From an uncultured Oscillochloris sp. (GTDB lineage Bacteria; Chloroflexota; Chloroflexia; Chloroflexales; Chloroflexaceae), in the NCBI GenBank assembly GCA_903877945.1, contig CAIRFY010000221.1, positions 1-26,238 of the forward strand: 26,238 nt of DNA, read 5' to 3'. The position numbers were made by a program, and so were the translations under genes. The first letter of the stretch is position 1, and the number at the start of each line of letters is the position of its first letter. Below the pieces are notes generated by a model, which was given only the letters and a program-made list of their open reading frames with translations, ran no database searches and was not told where the DNA came from. Positions 1 through 8,416 of the stretch are shown piece after piece.

Positions 1-1074
1 ACTAAGTTGGAGAGCATGAAGGCGGCCACTCGGCGTGTGATCGAGACGTTGACGAACCAGGATATTGTGTCGATTGTAATCTTCGACGACACGGTGCAGA
101 CGCTGGTGCCTGCCACCCTGGCCGCTGACCGGGACGCACTTCTGGCGGCGGTGGACACGATCTGCGAGTCTGGCGGCACGGCGATGTCGCTGGGGATGCA
201 GTCCGGCCAGATCGAGCTTCAAAAGAATATTGGCTCGGATCGGCTCAGCCACATGTTGCTGCTCACCGATGGGCAGACCTGGGGTGACGAGGAGACATGT
301 CGCAGTATTGCGAAGTCGCTGGGCCAGGCCGATGCGCGGATCACTGCCCTGGGCCTTGGTGCCGAGTGGAATGAGCAACTGCTCGATGATCTGGCCGAGT
401 TCACCGAGGGGAACTCCGATTATATTGCTGACCCCAACCAGATCGGCTCGTTCTTTCAGCGGGCGGTGCGTAGCGCACAGGGCACGGCCGCCACTGATGC
501 GCGCCTGCTGCTGCGCCTTGTGCGTGAGGCGACGCCGCGTGCGGTCTACCGGGCCACGCCTGCTATCGCCAACCTTGGCTATCAGCCAATCGGCGAGAAT
601 GAGGTGGCGGTGCGGCTGGGCAACCTGGTCTTTGGACAGACGGCCAGTGTGGTGCTGGATCTGATGCTGCCGAGCCGGGCCGCTGGCTCCTTTCGCATTG
701 CCCAAGCTGAATTGCACGTCGCGCCCATCGGCGCGGAACATGAGCAGGTGGTGAAGCAGGACGTCCTGCTCACCTTCAACGCCGACCCCACCGCCGTCTA
801 CGAACCTCGGGTGATGAACCTCGTCGAAAGGGTGGCGGCATTTAAGCTACAGACCCGCGCCCTAGCCGAGGCCGAAATCGGCAATACGAGCGGGGCCACC
901 CAAAAGCTACGTGCGGCGGCCACGCGCCTGCTGGATCTTGGCGAGCTCGATCTGGCCGAGAAGACCCTCCAGCATGCCGATCAGCTAGAGCAAGGCACCA
1001 AGCTCAGCGCCGAGACGCAGAAAGAGCTGAAGTACGCAACCCGGCGGCTCACGCAGAAGCTTGAGCAGGAGTAG
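1..1074 (+). CDS. VWA domain protein, 5' end outside the window
   Basis: The reading frame is open from the first base, so the true start lies upstream. The visible part begins inside a von Willebrand factor A domain. The first metal-site motif (DxSxS) is off the left edge, but a Thr/Ser loop (SGGTAMSLGM) and the LLLTDGQ strand with the third MIDAS Asp are present. A beta-rich segment follows (about residues 160-260), then a helical C-terminus rich in Ala, Leu and Glu. VWA proteins of this type bind protein partners through a bound divalent cation. No signal peptide can be judged. The stop is at 1072-1074. A zinc-ribbon/FHA gene starts 65 bp downstream on the same strand, so the two may be co-transcribed and act in phosphopeptide or complex-assembly signalling. 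The domain call is firm; the biological role is unknown. Confidence 0.85.
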   Translation, partial: TKLESMKAATRRVIETLTNQDIVSIVIFDDTVQTLVPATLAADRDALLAAVDTICESGGTAMSLGMQSGQIELQKNIGSDRLSHMLLLTDGQTWGDEETCRSIAKSLGQADARITALGLGAEWNEQLLDDLAEFTEGNSDYIADPNQIGSFFQRAVRSAQGTAATDARLLLRLVREATPRAVYRATPAIANLGYQPIGENEVAVRLGNLVFGQTASVVLDLMLPSRAAGSFRIAQAELHVAPIGAEHEQVVKQDVLLTFNADPTAVYEPRVMNLVERVAAFKLQTRALAEAEIGNTSGATQKLRAAATRLLDLGELDLAEKTLQHADQLEQGTKLSAETQKELKYATRRLTQKLEQE

Positions 1075-1139
1075 GTATTGAGGGAGGGTGCGCCCTCTTT
1101 GGAATGCTCCCTTATTTGTATGTGGAGGTAGATAAGGAT

Positions 1140-2654
1140 ATGACGACCTGCCCAACATGCGCTGCCCAGAACGATGCAAGTAATCGCTTCTGCGACCAGT
1201 GTGGGTCACGCTTGGATGTGGCACCTAGCGCCGCTCCCGCTACCGGGGGCGTTGTGCCACCGGATCAGCCCACAATGGTCGCGACATCCTGTCCGAAATG
1301 TAGTGCCGTAATACTTCCCGGCGAGGCGTTCTGCGATAACTGCGGTGCAGATCTTACGTCGATGCCTGCCGATCCCACTTCGGTCACGGCTGAGGCCCCG
1401 GCTGTCATCCCGACTCCGGTTTCTGCGGACGCCCCGACGATGCTGGCCTCAATGCCGGTGGTCACGCCTGCGGAGCCCCCTGCGCCCTCAAAGGGTGGGG
1501 CGCTCTGCCCCGCCTGCGGCCAGACAAACCTGCCGGGCGAGCAGTTCTGTGATAACTGTGGGGCGGATCTGTTGGCTTCCGCGCCTGCGCCAGCCCCGGC
1601 GGTGGAGTCGAGGCCGGTCGTCTCTCCTGACGATGCGACGATTCTTGCGCCGCTCCCGGTCTTTCCTGTGGAGTCGTTGCCTCCCATTGTCCCTCCGACG
1701 TTGCCTGACGACGCGACGATGCTCGCCCTGGCACCGATCATCGCCCCCGTAGACACGTCTGTGCCTGCGCCCGACCTGACGCCTGAGCCACCCCCGGCAC
1801 CTGCCGCTGAGATCGAGGTTGCTCCCATACCTGTGGCAGCAGACCCCGACCCGGCGGCCTATCGTGCGCGTAAAGCTGAACTTGAGACGGAGATTGCGCG
1901 GCAGCAGCAGATCATTGCGCAGTTCGAGCAGATGCAGGCGATGTTTGGAGCAACAACACCGCCTGCGGTGACGACGGGGCTGGCCGAGGCTCGCGTGGCT
2001 CTGGCGCAGGCTGAGGCCGATCTGGCCGGACTCGTCCCGCCACCTGTGCCTGCGGTTGACCCGGAGGCCGTGCGGCAGCTTGAGGCGGAAATTGGGCGGC
2101 AGCAGCAGATCATCGCGCAGTTTGGGCAGATGCAGGCGATGTTTGGGGCGGCGACGCCACCTGCGGTGACGGCGGGGCTGGCCGAGGCTCACGCGGCCCT
2201 GGCAAAAGCCGAGGCTGACTTAGCTGCGTTGACGGGTGGCGTCCCGACAACTATCGCCGCCCCTGTGATGCCAGTCGCTTCGGCCACCCCTGACTCTCCG
2301 CCGCCCCCGGCCCCAGTGGTAGCACCGGCACTCACGCCACGCCTCGTGGTCGTTGATGGTGGGCAAGCCCTGAATTTGCCAACTGACCGAGTAGAGATCA
2401 TCATTGGCCGTGAAGATCCGGTAAGCAATATCTTCCCCGAGGTTGATCTGACCTCTTTCGGCGGTGAGTCGGGCGGAGTGAGCCGCCAGCACGCGAAGAT
2501 CACCCATCGTGGCGACCAGTGGATGATCGCCGATCTGAATAGTACGAACTTTACGCGGGTCGATGGGGTGCGCTTGGAACCCCACGTCGACACGCCGCTC
2601 CACGATGGTGCGCGTGTTCAGTTCGGGCGAATTATAACGACGTTTCACATTTAA
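1140..2654 (+). CDS. Triple zinc-ribbon, coiled-coil repeat and FHA domain protein
   Basis: The ATG at 1140 is preferred over an earlier in-frame ATG at 1104 because GGAGG (1124-1128) precedes it and the product then starts directly with a zinc ribbon (MTTCPTC). Three CxxC...CxxC ribbons occur at about residues 4-25, 45-66 and 121-142, each ending FCDxCGxxL. They are separated by Pro/Ala-rich linkers. Two near-identical segments of about 52 residues follow (RQQQIIAQF, MQAMFG), likely helical. The last 100 residues are an FHA domain with the signatures IIGRED, SRQHAKI and LNSTNF, which in this family bind phosphothreonine. No membrane segment is seen. The VWA gene lies just upstream. The protein probably acts as a cytoplasmic adaptor reading Ser/Thr kinase phosphorylation; its partner is unknown. 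Confidence 0.88.
   Translation: MTTCPTCAAQNDASNRFCDQCGSRLDVAPSAAPATGGVVPPDQPTMVATSCPKCSAVILPGEAFCDNCGADLTSMPADPTSVTAEAPAVIPTPVSADAPTMLASMPVVTPAEPPAPSKGGALCPACGQTNLPGEQFCDNCGADLLASAPAPAPAVESRPVVSPDDATILAPLPVFPVESLPPIVPPTLPDDATMLALAPIIAPVDTSVPAPDLTPEPPPAPAAEIEVAPIPVAADPDPAAYRARKAELETEIARQQQIIAQFEQMQAMFGATTPPAVTTGLAEARVALAQAEADLAGLVPPPVPAVDPEAVRQLEAEIGRQQQIIAQFGQMQAMFGAATPPAVTAGLAEAHAALAKAEADLAALTGGVPTTIAAPVMPVASATPDSPPPPAPVVAPALTPRLVVVDGGQALNLPTDRVEIIIGREDPVSNIFPEVDLTSFGGESGGVSRQHAKITHRGDQWMIADLNSTNFTRVDGVRLEPHVDTPLHDGARVQFGRIITTFHI
1876..2228 (+). repeat. In-gene tandem duplication, 198-bp period
   Basis: Two copies of a segment coding for about 52 residues lie 198 bp (66 codons) apart in the zinc-ribbon/FHA gene. 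The copies match at GGCAGCAGCAGATCAT and CAGATGCAGGCGATGTTTGG and differ mostly at third positions, indicating an old duplication kept under protein selection. Confidence 0.85.
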
Positions 2655-2660
2655 GGTACG

Positions 2661-2715
2661 CCAGATAACAGAAGGGGGTCTGCAGCACTGCTGCCGACCC
2701 CCTTCTGTTATCTGG
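2661..2715. terminator. Perfect 20-bp hairpin between convergent genes
   Basis: A 20-bp perfect inverted repeat (2661-2680 and 2696-2715) flanks a 15-nt loop, 6 bases after the FHA gene stop and 26 bases before the stop of the convergent lipoprotein gene. There is no long T-run on either side. Position and stability suggest a bidirectional transcription terminator. Confidence 0.8.
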
Positions 2716-2741
2716 AACGCTCTACATAACGTCACACAAAA

Positions 2742-4910
2742 TCACGAGCCGAGGGCGCTCACGCCGCGCTCGGTGGTGAGGATGCGACCACGGACACCGC
2801 TGGTCAGATCCCAGACCCATAGGCTGGCGGGGCTGCGTGGCGCGCTGGCAAGGGGCCCGCGTGGCCCACGCTGGGGCGCACCCGTGACGATGTAGGCGAA
2901 CCCGTTGCCGGAGAACGATGCCGCACCAACGCTTCCCTTGCTCTGTCCGGTGCCGAGCAGGTCGCTGCGCTTGGGGGGCTGCCAGCGGTAGATCTGGTAA
3001 TCCTGCACGAGACTGCTGGCGCATAGGGTGTTCATGTAGATCAAGCTGCCCTGGGCGTCCCACGCAAGAGGCCGTGTCCAGTAGGGGCCACGGTACTCCG
3101 GATCGGCTAGTGGCTCGGGCTGGGGCGTGAAGGTTGCGGTCACCGTCGGAGTCAGCGTCTCGACAGACGTGGCGGTCGGCGAGGGTGTCGCGGTCGGCTT
3201 CGGCGTGGCGGTCGGCTTCGGCGTGGCGGTCGGCTTCGGCGTGGCGGTCGGCTTCACTGTGGCCTTGGGCGTACCCTCGGTAGTAGTCGTGATACTCGCC
3301 GTGGGCGTAATGCTCACTGTGGGCGTGATCACCACCGTTGGCGTCTCACTCAGGAGCGGTGTTACCGTGGCGCTGGGGGTCATTGTTGCGGTAGGCGTGG
3401 GCGGAGGGGGAACAAACGTCTGCCCGCCCAGGATGTCGAGAATGCTGCCATCGGCGGCGAGGATCACCATGTCGGCTCCCGCCGTGTCGCTGCGCAGGGC
3501 TTCGACAGCGATGCGGGAGCCGTCAGGAGAGGCGAGGGGTCTCCCGAAGGTGCGGTAGGGGGTCGTGCCCGCATCGCCCTCCAGAATGGTGGCACCCACA
3601 TCGAGTACCGCGCCGTCGGGGGCGCGCAGAAAGAGAGTGCTGCGCCCATCTTCGGCCCTGGCGGCATAGATCAGGGCACCATTGGCGAGCCACTGAGGCG
3701 CAAAGCGGCTCCACTCATCGGCGACAGCCTGGGTGCGCTGCGGCGTCCCCCCGTTGGCGGGCACGGTGAAGATCGCCCGCTGGGTTGGCAGAGCGCCGGT
3801 CTCGTCCACAGCGAAGGCCACGGTCTTGCCATCAATGCTGAAAGCCGGGTCGGCGCAACTGACTCCCACCTGGGCCAGGGGCTTCGGATTGCTGCCAGAC
3901 GCCGACATCGTCCAGAGCGTACTCGGCACAGCCACGTTCGTATCAGCCGGATCGAGGCCAGGCGCGGCGCGGCAGAACACGATCTGCGCGTGGTTCGGGC
4001 TCACAGCCATAGCCGTCTCGCTCTCAGGCGAGTCGGTCAGGTTCTTAGGCTTGTCGCTCTGGCTGTCGATCCGCCAAATATCGCCGTCGTACAGGTAGAA
4101 GAGTGGTCCAGCGAGCGCAGGCTTTCCGCCGCCGGTGGGCACCTGAAACGTGTCGCTAGAGGCCACCAGGGGAGAACTGCGGGCAACCGCGATGATCAGG
4201 CGGGTAGGATTACGCTGGACGGTCAGCCGGTACGGCAGGGCTTCCTTCAGGCTGATCAGCATCGTCGTGCCAACCTCCGCGCCGGGCGACGAGACAAAGC
4301 TAGCGGTGCTGATCGTGCGGGTAGTGGTGAAGGTGAGAGTCTGGGTGATCGCCGATGCGCCGAAGCGATCATCGTGCAGCCAGCCAGGCAACTCAACGCG
4401 CAGCGTGTAGGGGGAGGATGCCGCGACGGTGCCGACGAGATCCGCCACATCGCTCGTGCCAACACAACTGGCCCCAGCGTGAACCGGCGGCGAGTCGGGA
4501 CCGGGGTCAAAGCTCAGCGTCACCTGATCGAAGGCAGGGAACCCGCTGGCAGCGACATCCGTGAGCATAGCCGAGAAGCGACCGCTGGCCCCAGCGCTGG
4601 CCTGGTTGCAGAAGCTAAATCCGGTGAGGGCCGGGTTCGCTGTCGGCGTCGGTGGCAGAGTTGTCTCGGTGGCGGTTGCTGTCACCGTAGGCGTTGACGA
4701 CGGGCCGACCGTAGGGGTGCTGGTCGTCGTCGCCGTAGGCGTGATCGTAAGCGTGGGAGAAGGCGTGATCGACGGCGTACCGGCGCGGATCGTCTCCACA
4801 TTAGCGATCTGCTCATTGACAGGAGACAGCGAGCAGCTGGAGAGGATCGTGGCCAGGGCGAGGGGGAGCATCATCAGGGCGGTGGCAAAACTATGGCGCA
4901 GGGGCTTCAC
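2742..4910 (-). CDS. Secreted lipoprotein with TolB-like beta-propeller and Thr/Pro linkers
   Basis: The GTG start at 4908-4910 is preceded by a purine-rich AAGGGGAAAGGG. The first 27 residues form a lipoprotein signal peptide (basic MKPLRHS, hydrophobic core, lipobox LSSC). A Thr/Pro-rich linker (TPTxTxT) follows, then a module of about 170 residues, then a WD40/TolB-like propeller segment with repeats such as LFYLYDGDIWRID and SPDGSRIAVEAL. A second low-complexity linker of KPTATP units (about residues 540-590) precedes a final propeller-like part. The protein is expected outside the membrane, lipid-anchored, presenting a binding or sensing propeller. It begins 67 bp downstream of the LuxR-type regulator on the same strand and is probably co-transcribed with it. 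The specific function is unknown. Confidence 0.82.
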   Translation of the reverse strand: MKPLRHSFATALMMLPLALATILSSCSLSPVNEQIANVETIRAGTPSITPSPTLTITPTATTTSTPTVGPSSTPTVTATATETTLPPTPTANPALTGFSFCNQASAGASGRFSAMLTDVAASGFPAFDQVTLSFDPGPDSPPVHAGASCVGTSDVADLVGTVAASSPYTLRVELPGWLHDDRFGASAITQTLTFTTTRTISTASFVSSPGAEVGTTMLISLKEALPYRLTVQRNPTRLIIAVARSSPLVASSDTFQVPTGGGKPALAGPLFYLYDGDIWRIDSQSDKPKNLTDSPESETAMAVSPNHAQIVFCRAAPGLDPADTNVAVPSTLWTMSASGSNPKPLAQVGVSCADPAFSIDGKTVAFAVDETGALPTQRAIFTVPANGGTPQRTQAVADEWSRFAPQWLANGALIYAARAEDGRSTLFLRAPDGAVLDVGATILEGDAGTTPYRTFGRPLASPDGSRIAVEALRSDTAGADMVILAADGSILDILGGQTFVPPPPTPTATMTPSATVTPLLSETPTVVITPTVSITPTASITTTTEGTPKATVKPTATPKPTATPKPTATPKPTATPSPTATSVETLTPTVTATFTPQPEPLADPEYRGPYWTRPLAWDAQGSLIYMNTLCASSLVQDYQIYRWQPPKRSDLLGTGQSKGSVGAASFSGNGFAYIVTGAPQRGPRGPLASAPRSPASLWVWDLTSGVRGRILTTERGVSALGS
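3190..3261 (-). repeat. 18-bp tandem repeat coding for the KPTATP linker
   Basis: About four copies of the 18-bp unit GCGGTCGGCTTCGGCGTG (plus-strand reading) lie in tandem, the last one diverged. On the minus strand each codes for six residues of the Lys-Pro-Thr-Ala-Thr-Pro linker. The unit is a multiple of three, so changes in copy number alter linker length without a frameshift. Confidence 0.9.
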
Positions 4911-4977
4911 AGGTATGTTCCCTTTCCCCTTTCACGAGCGAGGTGCGGCGTCGGGGGCTTATGGAAGGGTGCGGCGG

Positions 4978-5664
4978 TCAGTCGCCGGGGAGCACCACCT
5001 TGATCCAGCCGCGCCGCATTCCATAGACCACCGCCTGGGTGCGGTCGTTGACGGCAAGCTTACGGAGGATCGAAGAGACATGGTTTTTAACCGTCTGGTT
5101 ACTAATATCAAGGCGTAAGGCGATCTCTTTGTTGGTTTGCCCGGCAGCCATCAACTCCAGCACACTAAGCTCACGAAGCGAAAGCGGCGAGAAAATGCTC
5201 TGGGTGTCCTCATCGACAACCATCTGGCGGAAGGCGGCGAGAACCTGGGATGCCACTTCGGGCAGCGAGATCACGAGTTCGTTGATCGGGTAGTCGCCCC
5301 TGCGTACATCGTTAAGTACAGCGAGCAGACGAGGCCACTCGATATTGCGCGGCAAGTAGGCGGCGACACCAGCGCGGATAGCCTTCACCACATGTTGCCC
5401 GTCCATCCCCGAGCTAAAGAGCAGGATGCCGACGTGGGGGTGTGCGCGTTTAATGGCACGGGAGACTTCCAGGCCATTGACTCCGGGAAGATCGACCTCC
5501 ATCAGTACCAGGTCGGGATCGGTGTAATCAACAATCTGGATTGCCTGCTGGCCATTACCTGCCTCACCGGCAATACAATACTCGGGATGGGAAGAGAGGT
5601 GATGGCGCAGCCCTTCGCGGAAGAGGGCGTGGGCATGCACGAGAACAATTGATGTGACGCTCAC
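4978..5664 (-). CDS. LuxR/NarL-type regulator with degenerate receiver domain
   Basis: The GTG at 5662-5664 is chosen because AGAGGGGG precedes it and the receiver begins at once (MSVTSIVLVHAHALFREGL); a longer frame from 5739 only adds low-complexity residues. The 228-aa product has an N-terminal response-regulator receiver (about 1-120) and a C-terminal LuxR helix-turn-helix (about 160-225; motifs LSLRELSVLELMA and NKEIALRLDISNQTVKNHV). The receiver fold is recognisable but its active site is not canonical. The acidic pair is His10-Ala11, the phosphorylated Asp is Glu56 (LVLMEVDLPG) and the conserved Lys is Arg106. It is therefore likely controlled without Asp phosphorylation. No histidine kinase is nearby. 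It may regulate the lipoprotein gene 67 bp downstream. Confidence 0.9.
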   Translation of the reverse strand: MSVTSIVLVHAHALFREGLRHHLSSHPEYCIAGEAGNGQQAIQIVDYTDPDLVLMEVDLPGVNGLEVSRAIKRAHPHVGILLFSSGMDGQHVVKAIRAGVAAYLPRNIEWPRLLAVLNDVRRGDYPINELVISLPEVASQVLAAFRQMVVDEDTQSIFSPLSLRELSVLELMAAGQTNKEIALRLDISNQTVKNHVSSILRKLAVNDRTQAVVYGMRRGWIKVVLPGD

Positions 5665-5753
5665 ACGCCGCCCCCTCTGTGCTGCCCCCTCCACGCCGCC
5701 CTCATATGGGTGGTAGTACCGTACCTCTTGAGGAAACACTTACGAATAGGCCC

Positions 5754-5782
5754 ATTATAGCTGATGGTATGGCATTCTACAA
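5754..5782 (-). promoter_or_regulatory. Sigma-70-type promoter of the LuxR-type regulator
   Basis: Read on the minus strand, TTGTAG (5782-5777) and a perfect TATAAT (5759-5754) are separated by exactly 17 bases. The predicted transcript starts near 5747, about 80 nt before the GTG at 5664, which also argues against the longer start at 5739. Confidence 0.65.
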
Positions 5783-5827
5783 GGGTTGCCACGCCTCTGG
5801 CAGGGCCACATCAAAGTCGCCCGCCGA

Positions 5828-5879
5828 CCCTCACCCCTGCCCCTCTCCCGTTCAGGGAGAGGGGGCTGGGGGGTGAGGG
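5828..5879. repeat. GC-rich palindromic intergenic repeat
   Basis: C-rich and G-rich arms (CCCTCACCCC-TG-CCCCTCTCCC and its approximate complement) flank the loop GTTCA. It lies immediately downstream of the dnaN stop. Repeats of this CCCCTCTCCCGTTCAGGGAGAGGGG type are common between genes in many bacterial genomes. It could terminate dnaN transcription, although it lacks a clear T-run. Confidence 0.7.
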
Positions 5880-5887
5880 GTTAGCCC

Positions 5888-7021
5888 CTAACGGATACTC
5901 ATGGGCATCACAATATGGATATAGCCCTCTTGGCCAACCGGCTTAAAGACGCCGGGGCTTTGGGTTGTCTGCGTTTCCAGGGCCACCTGCGCGGTCTTGA
6001 TCGCAGCGAGGGCATCGGCGAGGTACTTCACATTCAGGGCGATCTGGCCGCCCTCGCCGTGGATCATGCCATCGATCTCGCCGGTATTATCGCCCACCTC
6101 GGCGGCGTTAGAACTGATCACCAGGCGACCGGGGCCGAGTTCGCCGCCGGGCTCGATGGTCAGCTTCACCACATTCTGGCTGGAGGTGGCGAAGTACGAG
6201 GCCAGCTTCACCGCTTTGGCCAGTTCGGCAGTGTCGAGGATGCTGCGGGTGAGGTACTGGCTCGGGATGATTCGCTCAAAGTCGGGGAACTTGCCGTCGA
6301 TCAAGCGCGAGACCAGTTCGGTATTATCGGTATGGAAGAGCGCCTGGCTGCCGCCGGGGGTGATCGTCATTGAAATCGTGCCTTCGCTGTCGGCGGCGAT
6401 ACGCGCCAGTTCCATCAGCGATTTGGCCGGGACGATAAACTCCTGGGGCTGATCAACCGGCTCGGGGAGCTGGATGACGCGGGTGGCCAGGCGGAAGCCA
6501 TCGGCGGCGGCGAAAGTCGCCTTGTTATCGCGCAGGCGCACCAGGACACCGGCCAGTACCGGGCGTGAGTCATCGCTGGCGGCGGCGAAGGCCACCTGGT
6601 CAATCGCCTCGCGCAGCGTAGCGGGCGTCAGGCTGACCGTCGGCTGGCGGTCGCTGACCGTTGGGATGGTAGGAAACTCCTCGGCTTCGATACCCTTAAT
6701 ATTGCTGGTGAAGCGAGCGCACTCAACCTTCACCGTTTGCGTGCGCGAGTCGAGGGTGAGGGTGACGCGGTCGTTCGGCAGACCACTGACGACATCGGCA
6801 AGGAGTTTCGCGGGCACGGTGATCGCGCCCTCCTCCTGTACCTGCGCGCCAATCCAGTGAGTAATGCCGACATCCAGGTTTGTGGCAGCCAGCTTCAGTC
6901 GGCCGCCATCCGTGGCCAGCAGCACATTCGAAAGAACCGGCAGGGTACTCTTGCCGGCCACCGCGTGGCTCACAACCGCGAGTCCACGCTTGAGGTTCTC
7001 CTGAAGACATGTCAGCTTCAT
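5888..7021 (-). CDS. dnaN: DNA polymerase III beta sliding clamp
   Basis: The 377-aa product has the usual DnaN length and the three-domain clamp organisation. Recognisable elements are the N-terminus MKLTCLQENLKRGLAVVSHA, the TLPVLSNVLLATD strand, EEFPTIP in domain 1, a second domain with SRPVLAGVLVRL, and the conserved carboxyl end (HIVMPMSIR). The clamp forms a dimeric ring around DNA and tethers polymerase III and other replication and repair proteins. The ATG at 7019-7021 is supported by AAGGAGT five bases upstream. It is not next to dnaA or recF here but between an ArsA-like ATPase gene and a LuxR-type regulator. Two hairpins lie in its leader. It is either the housekeeping clamp in a rearranged setting or a second copy; the window alone cannot tell. 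Confidence 0.96.
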   Translation of the reverse strand: MKLTCLQENLKRGLAVVSHAVAGKSTLPVLSNVLLATDGGRLKLAATNLDVGITHWIGAQVQEEGAITVPAKLLADVVSGLPNDRVTLTLDSRTQTVKVECARFTSNIKGIEAEEFPTIPTVSDRQPTVSLTPATLREAIDQVAFAAASDDSRPVLAGVLVRLRDNKATFAAADGFRLATRVIQLPEPVDQPQEFIVPAKSLMELARIAADSEGTISMTITPGGSQALFHTDNTELVSRLIDGKFPDFERIIPSQYLTRSILDTAELAKAVKLASYFATSSQNVVKLTIEPGGELGPGRLVISSNAAEVGDNTGEIDGMIHGEGGQIALNVKYLADALAAIKTAQVALETQTTQSPGVFKPVGQEGYIHIVMPMSIR

Positions 7022-7042
7022 GGGTACTCCTTAGCCTACAGA

Positions 7043-7086
7043 TGCCCTCAGGGCACCCGCAAACAGAGACGCCCCATGGGGCGTCT
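7043..7086 (-). promoter_or_regulatory. Paired hairpins in the dnaN leader
   Basis: A perfect 20-bp palindrome, AGACGCCCCATGGGGCGTCT (7067-7086), is followed on the dnaN transcript by a small hairpin TGCCC-TCA-GGGCA (7043-7055). Both lie 20-65 bases upstream of the dnaN ATG. They could be an operator, an attenuator, or the terminator of the ArsA-like gene; no long T-run follows. Confidence 0.45.
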
Positions 7087-7164
7087 GCACACGATAGCAT
7101 AGAATCTATGTTTCAAAACCCACGTGTTCACCAGCATAAACGTTCATCTGGGGCCACTTCGCCG

Positions 7165-8334
7165 TTATGCCGCGCCCCGGCGGAAAATCACTCGCAGGGC
7201 ATCGTCCTCGAAATAGGCGTCCAAGGCGCGCAGCCGGGCGAGGGACTGGGGCAGCACAATCCGGTGGCGGTGCCAGCCCACCGAGATCAGCAGTTCATCC
7301 GCGTTCTGGGCGAGGTGTACCTGATCCTCAGAGGCGAAAGGGAGGGGCACGATCAGGTCGTAGCCGTCGCCGGTCTTCTCAACGCGCTGCACCTGACCAC
7401 GATAGAGGAACACAGCCGGGTCGGTGTCGCCAAAAAGTTTATCAGCCAGGGTGCTGAGCAGTTCAACGCCGACGATCTCGCGGGAGAAATGTGGCGCACG
7501 CAGAATGGGTAGCGGCTCGAACATCTCGCTCACCTGGGGCGCGTACTCCTGCTGCATCGCGTACCACGAGGCGAAGTGGCCATCCACATCTGCGGGGAGG
7601 ATGCGGTTGATCACCACAGCGTCCACGGCGTAGCCAAAGAGGCTGAGGTAGGTGAGCGAGCGCTGGGCCTCGCGGATGACCATCTTCTCCAGGTTCATCA
7701 CGATGCGTGCGGTGGTCACATTCTGGTCGGTGAGGATCGCACGCACCGCCACCATGGCATCGATTGCCTCCTGAGCGGAGCCAAGCACACTATCATTGAC
7801 AATCGGCATATCAGTGACGCGCTTGGCGACGGGGCGTACCACCTTGAGCAAGGCGCGGGCAATGGGGAAGAGCCGCGAGATCCACCAGCGCATAATGTCG
7901 GGCAGCGAGAGCAGCCGCAGCGTCTCGCCGGTGGGTGCGGCATCAACCACAAGCACATCAAACTTCTGCTCATCGAAATGGCGCTTGATTTGGAGCAGGC
8001 TGAACAGTTCTTCGGTGCCGGGAATGACCGAAAGCTCGCCCTGGGCAATCGTCTCGGCACCTTGCCACGCCAGCAAGTCGGACAAATACTTGGAAACCTC
8101 GCCCCAGTTTGATTCAAGTTCGTGGAGGGCGTTGATCTCTTGCGCCCAGAGGTTGGGAGCGACAAGCAGTGGCTCAGCGCGTAGCTCGACGCCGAGCGAG
8201 TCTCCCAAGGAATGGGCGGCATCGGTGCTGAGTACGATAGTCCGGTAGCCGCGCTGGGCACAACGCAGAGCCGTAGCTGCCGCGACGCTGGTTTTGCCAA
8301 CCCCACCCTTACCCGTATAGAAGAGAATACGCAT
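7165..8334 (-). CDS. ArsA/GET3-family ATPase with C-terminal HSP20-like domain
   Basis: The ATG at 8332-8334 gives MRILFYTGKGGVGKTS, the normal start of this family; an upstream in-frame start at 8424 adds 30 poorly conserved residues. The product has 389 residues. A deviant Walker A (GKGGVGKT, residues 8-15), the switch region STDAAHSLGDSLG, and the Walker B/switch II DAAPTGETLRLL are all visible. The last 70 residues (GDGYDLIVPLPFA onward) resemble the alpha-crystallin-like domain found at the C-terminus of bacterial ArsA-like ATPases. Unlike the arsenite pump ATPase, it has one ATPase half and no obvious metalloid-binding Cys triad, so arsenite transport is unlikely. Such proteins are thought to handle tail-anchored or membrane clients, but the bacterial role is unsettled. 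It lies 82 bp after the hydrolase gene on the same strand. Confidence 0.88.
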   Translation of the reverse strand: MRILFYTGKGGVGKTSVAAATALRCAQRGYRTIVLSTDAAHSLGDSLGVELRAEPLLVAPNLWAQEINALHELESNWGEVSKYLSDLLAWQGAETIAQGELSVIPGTEELFSLLQIKRHFDEQKFDVLVVDAAPTGETLRLLSLPDIMRWWISRLFPIARALLKVVRPVAKRVTDMPIVNDSVLGSAQEAIDAMVAVRAILTDQNVTTARIVMNLEKMVIREAQRSLTYLSLFGYAVDAVVINRILPADVDGHFASWYAMQQEYAPQVSEMFEPLPILRAPHFSREIVGVELLSTLADKLFGDTDPAVFLYRGQVQRVEKTGDGYDLIVPLPFASEDQVHLAQNADELLISVGWHRHRIVLPQSLARLRALDAYFEDDALRVIFRRGAA

Positions 8335-8416
8335 CGTTGACACCGTCTCTGTCTGTATCTCAGTCTCTATCTTTTTAACAAGTCCCGACGTGCATATAGT
8401 ACACGTTGCAGCGCAT

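Noticed and set aside
1265..2735. Long antisense open frames opposite the zinc-ribbon/FHA gene
   Set aside because: They mirror the GC-rich codons of the real gene, have Arg/Ser-rich composition, no ribosome sites and no family resemblance.
3127..3558. Plus-strand frame of Val/Gly repeats opposite the lipoprotein
   Set aside because: It is the antisense of the Thr/Pro-rich linkers; its repeats follow from the 18-bp coding repeat.
5664..5739. Longer start for the LuxR-type regulator at 5739
   Set aside because: It would begin only a few bases after the predicted transcript start, and the added residues do not belong to the receiver fold.
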